32,860 nucleotides of DNA, from positions 1 through 32,860 of the forward strand of contig JABGQU010000018.1 of NCBI GenBank assembly GCA_018648605.1, written 5' to 3'. The stretch comes from Anaerolineae bacterium. GTDB lineage: Bacteria; Chloroflexota; Anaerolineae; Anaerolineales; Villigracilaceae. The notes below the pieces were generated by a model that saw only the letters and a list, made by a program, of their open reading frames with translations, did no database searches and was not told the origin of the DNA. Below are positions 23,401-30,341 of this stretch, one piece after another. Within the stretch, counting starts at the first letter, position 1. Every line of letters begins with the position of its first letter. The translations under genes and the position numbers were made by a program.

Positions 23401-24480
23401 TTATCCCTTTAATCTTTTACGCAAAAACGCTCTGATCTTCGCCGCACTCTCATCCCAAGTCGGATGCGCCAAATAGCGTTTGCGTGCGGTAAAACTCATT
23501 TGGACGAGCTTTTCGCGGTCATTTGCCAACTCACACAAATGCGCGGCGAGAGTCTTCGCATCATTCGCATCGACAAGAAAACCGTCCACACCGTGGGTGA
23601 TGATCTCATGCGCGGCGCCATCTCGCCCGCCGATAGCAGGCAGCCCGTAGCTCATCCCTTCAAGGTAGGCGATGCCAAAACCTTCATAAGAAGAAGGCAA
23701 AGCCAAAAGATGTGACTCACGCAAAACAGCTTTGAGCGGTTCATCGTTGAGCGCGCCTGTGAAATGGACAGCTTCGTCCAATCCCAACCGCGCAATCTGT
23801 TGACGAAGAGATTTTACATATTTTGGCTCCACATCCAGCCTGCCGATAACTTCTAGCTGCCAACTTTCTTCGAGCAGAGCAAGGGCATCTAACAAAGTAT
23901 GTAAATTTTTACGCGGGATAACACTCCCCAAAAAAGCGATCTTGAGCGGCGTATCCGCGCGTGCCCGCGCGGCAATTTCAGCAGCATCTATTTGCGGATT
24001 CAGTCGATTCCCCGCCGGATAAGCAACGACATGCGGGCGAGATTCTCCCAGCACATCTTCAATAACGCCGCGCGTGGTTTGACTGTTAAAGACAAAACTA
24101 TCCACGCTGCGGAGATAGGCGCGTTCAGGGAGATGATAGAACTTATTTTGCCACGCGAGGCGCAATTCGCTGCTGCGTAAATGATGGACGATAGAAACAA
24201 TTGGATAACTCACCAGCTTTCGCAATTTTTGGTTGAGAAAGAACAGTGAAGGATGATTTAGTTCATCTTGAATCAGCACGTCGAAACCCGACCCAGTTAA
24301 TCGTCGCAGGAGCGAAGCGGAGAAGTTATCTCCCAAATGCGCAGCATAATTTCGCCAAGGCAACGAGATAATTTCCACCTCGTCACCCGCATCCCGCAGA
24401 TGCGTCACCAACTTGCGGTCGTATAAATAGCCGCCGCTGAGCGTATCCAAACTCCCGTAGATCACCAATCCAACGCGCAT
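23401..24480 (-). CDS. GT4 family glycosyltransferase
   Basis: This 359-residue GT-B glycosyltransferase has an N-terminal acceptor half (VGLVIYGSLDTLSGGYLYDRKLV, the Gly-rich loop of GT4) and a C-terminal donor half with IAFLGSVIPRKNLHTLLDAL and the ExxxxxxxE motif in YEGFGIAYLEGMSYGLP. It would transfer a sugar from an NDP- or phospho-donor. The ATG at 24480 overlaps the PTPS stop (TGATG) and has GGAG upstream, so the two proteins are co-translated. The ORF-track TTG at 24483 is not needed. Coupling to a PTPS homologue suggests a small heterocycle acceptor, by analogy with cyanobacterial and chlorobial pterin glycosides. Confidence 0.9.
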   Translation of the reverse strand: MRVGLVIYGSLDTLSGGYLYDRKLVTHLRDAGDEVEIISLPWRNYAAHLGDNFSASLLRRLTGSGFDVLIQDELNHPSLFFLNQKLRKLVSYPIVSIVHHLRSSELRLAWQNKFYHLPERAYLRSVDSFVFNSQTTRGVIEDVLGESRPHVVAYPAGNRLNPQIDAAEIAARARADTPLKIAFLGSVIPRKNLHTLLDALALLEESWQLEVIGRLDVEPKYVKSLRQQIARLGLDEAVHFTGALNDEPLKAVLRESHLLALPSSYEGFGIAYLEGMSYGLPAIGGRDGAAHEIITHGVDGFLVDANDAKTLAAHLCELANDREKLVQMSFTARKRYLAHPTWDESAAKIRAFLRKRLKG

Positions 24481-24857
24481 CAACGCTCCAATTTATAGGC
24501 AGCCCAAGCAATCTCATTTTCCCAGAGTTTGACGGTGAAAACAGAAATATTCAGCGCGGCAATCCGCTCGCTCAAGCTCTCGCACAGGATGCGCGAAAAA
24601 TGCTCGATCGAGGGGTTCAGCCCCGTAAAAGCCGCTAACTCATTCAGCGTTTTATCGCGATATTCCGCCACAAGCGCATCCAAATTGGCTTCGATATCCA
24701 CGATGTCAACGAGATAACCGTGCTGGTCAAGGCTCGGGCCCGCTAACTGCAACTCGATCACATAATGATGCGAATGAAGCTCATTCTCTGCGCCCCAATC
24801 GCCCCCGATCAAAAAATGTTGGGCAACAAAATCCCGTTTTACGGCAACAGTGTACAT
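24480..24857 (-). CDS. PTPS/QueD-family protein lacking the catalytic Cys
   Basis: This 125-residue protein has the 6-pyruvoyl-tetrahydropterin synthase/QueD fold. The zinc triad is present: His14 (AQHFL), and His28 and His30 in ELHSHHY. A C-terminal Glu in KLWENE matches the substrate-anchoring Glu. By eye-alignment with E. coli QueD, the catalytic Cys before LHGH is Glu24 here, and the LDHHYLN segment is YRDKTLN, so the His of the triad is also lost. It therefore probably does not perform the ordinary PTPS or QueD reaction. GGAGG precedes the ATG. It overlaps the GT4 gene by one base and follows a REP-like element. Confidence 0.88.
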   Translation of the reverse strand: MYTVAVKRDFVAQHFLIGGDWGAENELHSHHYVIELQLAGPSLDQHGYLVDIVDIEANLDALVAEYRDKTLNELAAFTGLNPSIEHFSRILCESLSERIAALNISVFTVKLWENEIAWAAYKLER

Positions 24858-24873
24858 GGTGTTCCTCCGATTT

Positions 24874-24961
24874 TGTCATTGAGAGCCGATGCTTTTCGGC
24901 GCGGTAATCTCCCTCTTTGTGGTGGAGATTGCTTCGGCGATAAAACTGCCTCGCAATGACA
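24874..24961. repeat. REP-like CGTCATTGCGAG element, copy 1
   Basis: TGTCATTGAGAG and CTCGCAATGACA bound an 88-nt unit with an inner pair GTAATCTCC / GGAGATTGC and a terminal TTGCTTCGGC. It is a member of the widespread palindromic intergenic family with words like ATTGCTTCG and CTCGCAATGACA. A second copy of 89 nt lies at 31456-31544. Confidence 0.8.
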
Positions 24962-24962
24962 G

Positions 24963-25952
24963 CTAGTATTTAAATACGATTTGTAAAACGTCCTGCGGAC
25001 GGGAGTCGAGCATGACATAGGCTTGCTCGGCATCACCAAGCGGGATGCGCGACGAAATCCATTTTGCCGGTTTAACCCGCCCCAACATCTCCCAGACCAA
25101 ATTAAATCTACGCGATTTATCCCAGCGCGCGCCAAATTTCGGCGCAATCGTGCTCACCTGCGAGCTGATGATCTGAATCCGCTCCCGATGAAAACGCCCG
25201 CCCAAATCCAACGAGACAGGTTTCTGCCCATACCACGAACCAACAATCACACGTCCACCAAAACCGACTTTTTCAATAGCGGCATTTAACGCATCCGGCA
25301 CGCCCGAAAGCTCAAGGGCGAGGTCAAAATCATCCATATCAGCTTCTTTTGGAGCAGATGCCGCATCCACGCCGAGAGCAAGAGCTGCATCTCTCCGCAT
25401 GGGAACAGGGTCAACAACGACCAGCTTCTCCAGCGGAAATTCTCTCAATAATGCAGTCGTTAGTAAGCCAACAATACCCTGCCCAAAAACAATCACGCGC
25501 TCCCCAATGACCGGATTTGCATCCATCACCAAATTGACCGCCGTCTCCATATTCGGCAAAAAAACCGCGTCTTCATCCGAAATATCGTCAGGGATTTGAA
25601 AAAGATCGCCCACGGGGGCAACAAAATAACTTTGATGTGCCTGAAAGGAAAAGACACGTTTTCCGAGCCAATCTTCAGATATGCCAACGCCGACTTCTTC
25701 CACCACGCCGACTGCCGCATATCCATATTTCAGCGGATACCCACTCTGCTCTTCAAGGGAGGCAATGCTGGCATCTACCGCCATCTCGCGCGGAAATTGA
25801 CCGCGATAAAAGAGCATCTCTGTCCCCGCACTGATCGCGGAACGCGTCGTCCGCAAGAGGATTTGATCTGCTTTGAGAGCAGGCAAAGTTTCTTCTCGCA
25901 CAGAAAGTTTGTAGGGGGCATCAAAATAGAGAGCTTGGCGTTTTTTTTTCAT
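24963..25952 (-). CDS. MDR dehydrogenase, BchC-like, without zinc ligands
   Basis: This 329-residue medium-chain dehydrogenase/reductase has a normal nucleotide-binding domain (RVIVFGQGIVGLLTTALL, then VVVDP). The usual catalytic zinc Cys is missing: the segment reads SAISAGTEM. The usual GHE is replaced by KYGYAAVG. Both changes match the BchC-type subgroup that oxidises a hydroxyethyl or similar side chain. No Shine-Dalgarno precedes the ATG; instead TATAAT lies 7 nt upstream, so the mRNA is probably leaderless. It lies between ribA and the PTPS-like gene, so its substrate may be a GTP-derived heterocycle, by inference. Confidence 0.86.
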   Translation of the reverse strand: MKKKRQALYFDAPYKLSVREETLPALKADQILLRTTRSAISAGTEMLFYRGQFPREMAVDASIASLEEQSGYPLKYGYAAVGVVEEVGVGISEDWLGKRVFSFQAHQSYFVAPVGDLFQIPDDISDEDAVFLPNMETAVNLVMDANPVIGERVIVFGQGIVGLLTTALLREFPLEKLVVVDPVPMRRDAALALGVDAASAPKEADMDDFDLALELSGVPDALNAAIEKVGFGGRVIVGSWYGQKPVSLDLGGRFHRERIQIISSQVSTIAPKFGARWDKSRRFNLVWEMLGRVKPAKWISSRIPLGDAEQAYVMLDSRPQDVLQIVFKY

Positions 25953-25959
25953 GGTTGGA

Positions 25960-25965
25960 ATTATA
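25960..25965 (-). promoter_or_regulatory. -10 hexamer for a leaderless MDR transcript, next to TGCAATGCA
   Basis: On the minus strand a perfect TATAAT ends 7 nt before the ATG, so transcription would begin at the start codon. GTGCAATGCAG lies just upstream, in the spacer. No good -35 is seen. Confidence 0.55.
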
Positions 25966-26032
25966 AGCCCTGCATTGCACTTTTGAGTACGTTACAGGGC
26001 GGTTTAGAAAAATATCTTGATTTGCGTAAGTC

Positions 26033-26069
26033 GCTGTGCAATGCATCAAGTGCAGATGCAATGCACAGC
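26033..26069. repeat. TGCRTTGCA-centred inverted repeat, copy after ribA
   Basis: GCTGTGCAATGCATC pairs with GATGCAATGCACAGC, 15-bp arms with a single mismatch and a 7-nt loop. It lies directly after the ribA stop. There is no T-run on the minus strand, so it is not an ordinary terminator. Confidence 0.7.
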
Positions 26070-26070
26070 T

Positions 26071-26679
26071 CTAGAGTGGATTTAAATTCAATAAATGGTG
26101 CATTCTTTGCACCTTTGTCTGTAAATACTTCTCATTCTCGGCATTCACCGTTGGCACCATTTCCACGCGCCCGGCAACTGTCACACCCAGTTTTGTCAGT
26201 GCATTAATTTTTGCGGGGTTATTCGTGATCAGCCGAATGGACTTCACGCCCAAATCTTCGAGCATCTCTGCCGCGACAGTGTAATCACGCTCATCTGCTT
26301 GATGACCGAGCATCAAATTTGCTTCAACGGTGTCGTAGCCTTCGTCCTGCAGATTATAGGCCTTCATCTTCTCAGCCAGCCCAATGCCACGCCCTTCCTG
26401 ACGCAAATAGATCAAAATGCCAGCACCTTTTTCAGCAATGATCTCCATCGCAGTTTGGAGCTGCTCCCCGCAATCACAACGCTGCGACCCTAAAACATCC
26501 CCCGTAAAACACTCCGAATGAACGCGGACGAAAACATCGTCCATACCTGCTACTTCGCCCATCGAAATGCTCAAATGCTCTTTATCATCAAAGGTCTCGA
26601 AAACACAAAGTTGAAATTCTCCCGCACTGGTCGGGATGCGCGCACAAACCGCGCGTTTGGCTTCTTTTTTATCAGACAT
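26071..26679 (-). CDS. ribA: GTP cyclohydrolase II
   Basis: This 202-residue enzyme opens the imidazole ring of GTP to give 2,5-diamino-6-ribosylamino-4(3H)-pyrimidinone 5'-phosphate, formate and pyrophosphate, the first step of riboflavin-type pathways. Zinc ligands are Cys57, Cys68 and Cys70 in CFTGDVLGSQRCDC. The substrate motifs LRQEGRGIGL and the late LITNNPAKI are intact. It has no fused RibB domain. The ATG at 26679 has GGAG upstream and overlaps the preceding gene by 8 nt; the longer ORF-track start is inside that gene. It lies with a PTPS homologue and RibD reductase rather than with ribB/ribH/ribE, suggesting a role besides riboflavin. Confidence 0.95.
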   Translation of the reverse strand: MSDKKEAKRAVCARIPTSAGEFQLCVFETFDDKEHLSISMGEVAGMDDVFVRVHSECFTGDVLGSQRCDCGEQLQTAMEIIAEKGAGILIYLRQEGRGIGLAEKMKAYNLQDEGYDTVEANLMLGHQADERDYTVAAEMLEDLGVKSIRLITNNPAKINALTKLGVTVAGRVEMVPTVNAENEKYLQTKVQRMHHLLNLNPL

Positions 26680-27673
26680 ATTTTTCTCCGTACAAATGTG
26701 ACGTGCTACGCGCGCTCCCAACCCATAAACCAAAGAGTCCAAAGAGCGAGTCGCGCACACGAATAAACAAACTCATACTAACACCAAAAACAGGTTCAAA
26801 CCCCAACGACTGCATTGCAAAAACCTGCCCCGCTTCGAGTGCGCCCAATCCACCGGGGAGCGGGGTTAGAAATGCCAGTCTTGCAAAAACAATGATCGCC
26901 AAAGCGTTGACCAAGCTCACTTCCAATCCTAAAAAGCGTAAGGCGAGGGCATATTCTCCGAATAATAATATCCATTTTAGCGCAGAAAGAAGACCAGATA
27001 GAAGGAGAGTGCGCGGTTTATCGCGACAGAAGCTCCCGATCTGAGATTCCACGTTCAGCAGCGTTTGGCGGATCACGCTTGGGGAGGCTTGATTCCGTTT
27101 AAGCGAGAGCCTGCCGAATATCCAGGCAAGTGGCGTTTGTCCCATCCACAAAACGATTATATAGCCCAAAAGCAGAATGATCATCCCGGCCATAAAGCCG
27201 ACGACCGTCCCCGCCATTTCTTGAAAAAAAAGACCTTGCCAGACCACGACCAGCATGGCGATTGCTAAAAAAGTGAAATTTGAGAGCATTTCAAGCAATT
27301 TATCGAGACTGACGGAGGTCAATGCAGTTTCTGTGGAAATGTCGTGATTTTTATGCAAAAAATAGACTTGCAGAGGCTCACCACCAAACTGCGGGCCCGG
27401 GGTAAAGTAGCCCACCCCAAAACCGGCGAGGCGATATTTAGTAAGCGTGAGATAAGGGATTTTATGACCAAGCGCGCGCAGAATGATCCACCAACGACTG
27501 CTAAAAATCAAGATAATTACCCCATTGAGAAGAAGTAATATAGCGAGCGAAAGAAGGCTAAGTTGACTAAGCGCATCCCAAACCTGGGCGAGAGAAATAT
27601 CGCGCCACGCCCACCAAAAGAGCAGTGCGACAAGTGCCCATAGGATGGTGATGAAAAAAGCTTTCTTACGCAT
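26672..27673 (-). CDS. Lysylphosphatidylglycerol synthase TM-family membrane protein
   Basis: This 333-residue integral membrane protein has about eight TM segments and matches the UPF0104/LPG-synthase TM (MprF N-terminal, AglD-like) family. Characteristic segments are SSRWWIILRALG, GYFTPGPQFGGEPLQVYFL and LTPLPGGLGALEAGQ. No cytosolic aminoacyl-transferase domain is attached, so it may act as a lipid flippase or glycosyl-lipid partner. It overlaps the CDP-alcohol phosphotransferase and ribA genes by 8 nt each, indicating strong translational coupling of lipid and heterocycle genes. Confidence 0.88.
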   Translation of the reverse strand: MRKKAFFITILWALVALLFWWAWRDISLAQVWDALSQLSLLSLAILLLLNGVIILIFSSRWWIILRALGHKIPYLTLTKYRLAGFGVGYFTPGPQFGGEPLQVYFLHKNHDISTETALTSVSLDKLLEMLSNFTFLAIAMLVVVWQGLFFQEMAGTVVGFMAGMIILLLGYIIVLWMGQTPLAWIFGRLSLKRNQASPSVIRQTLLNVESQIGSFCRDKPRTLLLSGLLSALKWILLFGEYALALRFLGLEVSLVNALAIIVFARLAFLTPLPGGLGALEAGQVFAMQSLGFEPVFGVSMSLFIRVRDSLFGLFGLWVGSARSTSHLYGEKYV

Positions 27674-28841
27674 TCCTTTGCTCTCCAGCGCGATTATAGA
27701 TCAACCACTCTTCTGGCGACCAGAGCGAAAACGCACCTGTGCCTGTAAAAAACAAGATTGTGCCAGCTCCGATCAACAGCATATAAATAAAGCTGTTTTC
27801 AGGAATGCTAAATGCCATTCCCGAAGAAATTAGTACAAAGATCGCCCCGAGACGTCCGACCACGCCAAAAAGGAGCATCGGAAGGGCGGCAAAAGAGAGC
27901 ATGTACCAAAGAAGGCCAAGAAATTGCGAATATTCGCGAAAAATAAGATCGCCAACCATGTGCGTATAAGACCATAAAAACCATACGACAACAAGACGCA
28001 ACGCGAGCGGGATGATCCGCAACATTTTCAAAGAAGCGATACGAGCAAAGAATGCCGCACCTTTATCTGGGTCGATTTTCCCTGTTACCAAAAACCAATC
28101 ATAGAGAAAACCAACCAAAAAGGGCAGCATAAAAAGCGTCGCGGCGATGGTCGTGGCTGGTGGCGAAAAGACTGGTGCAAGCATGGAAACAATAAAGCCC
28201 ATCTGCACGCCAGCGAAAATCCGTCGCCGAAAACTATGCGGCAATTCTGTATTTTCTTTACCTTGTTTTTCTCGCCACCATAAGCCTGCCAAAAAGATAT
28301 ATCTCGCCAAGCCAACCGGTAAATACCAGATCGGCACCTGACCATACCAAAAGACGAGCAGCGTCACAATCAGCACACCCCACGAGTCGTTACTCATATC
28401 AAGCGCCGCGCCCAATTTGGTGACGTGGTTATTCACGCGTGCCAAATACCCATCAAGGATATCGCTCAGGGCTGCCAAAAGATAAAAAGTAAAAGGCAGC
28501 CACGCCAACCAACCTGTTGTCCAGGGCGAGAAAAGAAATCCCAATAAGGCGGCAATGAAAATCCCGCGCCCAAAGGAGACGGTACTCCCCCAACCCAGAG
28601 TGGGAAGCAAGGCATCTTCGCCTTCACGGTGATTAAGTGACAAAGAACGCCACAAAACCCAAAGCTGCCACAACCCAAAAGCAGATGATAAACTCAACCA
28701 GCGCAAGGCATAGCCTGCATTCCAATTGCGGTGAAAGAAAAGATAAACACCCCCAATAAATAGCACAAAAAATAGCCCTGCTCTCATCCATTCTTTTTTT
28801 AGATCAGCCAGGGCTAGAGAATTACTTTTCGAAAGATTCAT
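27666..28841 (-). CDS. CDP-alcohol phosphatidyltransferase family protein
   Basis: This 391-residue membrane enzyme condenses a CDP-alcohol (such as CDP-diacylglycerol) with an alcohol acceptor. The complete catalytic signature DxxDGxxARx8GxxxDxxxD appears in DILDGYLARVNNH and GAALDMSND. There are about ten TM segments, more than the six of a minimal PgsA-type enzyme, and the family core sits in the middle third with extra helices on both sides. Its ATG overlaps the DUF420 stop by one base, and its stop overlaps the LPG-TM gene by 8 nt. Acceptor unknown; inositol phosphate, glycerol phosphate or a novel alcohol are possible. Confidence 0.9.
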   Translation of the reverse strand: MNLSKSNSLALADLKKEWMRAGLFFVLFIGGVYLFFHRNWNAGYALRWLSLSSAFGLWQLWVLWRSLSLNHREGEDALLPTLGWGSTVSFGRGIFIAALLGFLFSPWTTGWLAWLPFTFYLLAALSDILDGYLARVNNHVTKLGAALDMSNDSWGVLIVTLLVFWYGQVPIWYLPVGLARYIFLAGLWWREKQGKENTELPHSFRRRIFAGVQMGFIVSMLAPVFSPPATTIAATLFMLPFLVGFLYDWFLVTGKIDPDKGAAFFARIASLKMLRIIPLALRLVVVWFLWSYTHMVGDLIFREYSQFLGLLWYMLSFAALPMLLFGVVGRLGAIFVLISSGMAFSIPENSFIYMLLIGAGTILFFTGTGAFSLWSPEEWLIYNRAGEQRNA

Positions 28842-29323
28842 TAATACATCGGGGGGTTAGGATTTCCAACAAACCATGTGAAGTATACCCAAGTGCCCAA
28901 AACGGTCGTGAGCATATACAGACCATAAGCGATCCGCATAAAGAGTTTATAGTTCTTGAATTTTAGCACCTTTGGTACAAGTCCGTTACCACGCAGGGTC
29001 ACGAAAAGCCCAAAAGTGAGCGCGAAAAATCCTACAAAGGCGTGCAAGGTCGTTATTGCATGAAATCGCTCGCCAAGTTGGGCGGGAATACCAGGCGCAA
29101 CAAAATCTCTATAAGGCAAGATCATCATCCATAAAACCATGATCGCATTCAAGATCGCTGCTGTAGTCTGCACCCAACGATGCGTATCATATTTCTTTTT
29201 CACTGCCAGCACGACACCCGCTGTGAAAAGACTGGCGATCAAGATCATCATCACCAAAGTAAAATCAGCCGCAAAGTTTGCGCTTGTTCCAAAAAAGCCA
29301 GCTTGATGCAAAATTTCATTCAT
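28841..29323 (-). CDS. DUF420 family membrane protein (CtaM/YozB-like)
   Basis: This 160-residue protein has four TM segments (ADFTLVMMILIASLFTAGVVLA, TAAILNAIMVLWMMIL, HAITTLHAFVGFFALTFGLFV, LYMLTTVLGTWVYFTWFVG). The paired His of HAITTLHAFVG and a conserved His in DTHRW fit DUF420. Members such as YozB/CtaM are linked to cytochrome oxidase biogenesis. The ATG at 29323 follows AGGAA; the ORF-track start adds 26 unlikely residues. It heads the nine-gene minus-strand run and overlaps the phosphatidyltransferase gene by one base. Confidence 0.75.
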   Translation of the reverse strand: MNEILHQAGFFGTSANFAADFTLVMMILIASLFTAGVVLAVKKKYDTHRWVQTTAAILNAIMVLWMMILPYRDFVAPGIPAQLGERFHAITTLHAFVGFFALTFGLFVTLRGNGLVPKVLKFKNYKLFMRIAYGLYMLTTVLGTWVYFTWFVGNPNPPMY

Positions 29324-29435
29324 GAGATAGTTCCTATATACAGGATAAATTAGGTCAAATTTTACCATATTCTTACTTGGGATATTCACACCGGATCCCA
29401 TATCTCTTTTCCATCATCGAGTAAAATCAGAGGAT

Positions 29436-30317
29436 ATGTCGTCTAAAAAGAAAGATATTGGATTAGGTCTCATTGCCGGAATGGGGATCGGGACACTGCT
29501 CATCGGCGGGATGTGGCTGGTTGCAGACTTCGTGCCGCTCTCGAGTATTCAACCGGCTTCCGCGCAAGAAGCAGTTTTTGCACCCGAAATAATGTCCACC
29601 GAAATATTCACCCAAGCGCCATTTCCCACCGCAACAACGGGCGCGGTTTCGCTATCCATGCAGTCAACGCCCATCCCACCCACACCAACGGTTAGCACCG
29701 AAATGCTCATCATCGGTAATCCGCTCAATGGTGAGGAGCAAGCCCAACTGCACGTCGCGGCGCGGGCGTATATCTCAACCGACTACTACACCATCAAAGC
29801 TAACGGCGAGCGCATCAACGGCGTTGGGTATGGACATCCCAGCAATATTTGCGGACCGTTATCCATCGCCATCCTGCAAGATGCACAGATCCTGAGTCGA
29901 AACGTCATCCCTTATGATTTCTGGCTGCTCAACCCCGATATTTACGAAAACCGCCTGCGCTTGGCAGAAACCTTCCCTGAAGAGCGCTTTGAAAGCTGGC
30001 GCGACAAACGCCCGCTGAATAAAATCGACTGGGCAAAATTCCCGCTCATACCGGGTGATTTTCTCTATCTCTTCAGCGGCAATCGTGGCAATTTTGAACA
30101 TATGTTGGTGGTTGTACGCGTAGATGCCGACGGGCGCGCCTATACCATCACAAATCACAATACCGAAGAAGATGGCTTTATCGTCACCGAAGAGATGCTC
30201 TACGACCCGAACGAGCCTGGCGAGGGGCTTTTCTACCAGTGGACAGCCCGTGAAAAAGCCCTGCTCGGCTCTACCGGGTTTGAAGGTTTTCAGCTTTGGC
30301 GATTGCGAGAAAACTAA
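29436..30317 (+). CDS. Membrane-anchored cysteine-peptidase-like (papain/NlpC-type) protein
   Basis: This 293-residue protein has an N-terminal anchor (about 8-30), a long Ser/Thr/Pro linker (to about 95) and a C-terminal domain with a Cys-His-Asn arrangement: Cys139 in SNICGPLSIAIL at a helix start, His222 in GNFEHMLVVV, and Asn240/242 in TITNHN. The order and local pattern fit the papain-like/NlpC-CHAP fold, so peptidoglycan or peptide hydrolysis at the cell surface is plausible but unproven. TAAAAT lies 8 nt before the ATG, and a GAGG is close to it. It is divergent from the DUF420 gene and 24 nt before the prenyl synthase gene. Confidence 0.75.
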   Translation: MSSKKKDIGLGLIAGMGIGTLLIGGMWLVADFVPLSSIQPASAQEAVFAPEIMSTEIFTQAPFPTATTGAVSLSMQSTPIPPTPTVSTEMLIIGNPLNGEEQAQLHVAARAYISTDYYTIKANGERINGVGYGHPSNICGPLSIAILQDAQILSRNVIPYDFWLLNPDIYENRLRLAETFPEERFESWRDKRPLNKIDWAKFPLIPGDFLYLFSGNRGNFEHMLVVVRVDADGRAYTITNHNTEEDGFIVTEEMLYDPNEPGEGLFYQWTAREKALLGSTGFEGFQLWRLREN

Positions 30318-30341
30318 AGGAAAACTGTTAGAATTATGTCC

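Noticed and set aside
24480-24857. Plain annotation as queuosine enzyme QueD
   Set aside because: The catalytic Cys and His are replaced and no queC, queE or queF is nearby.
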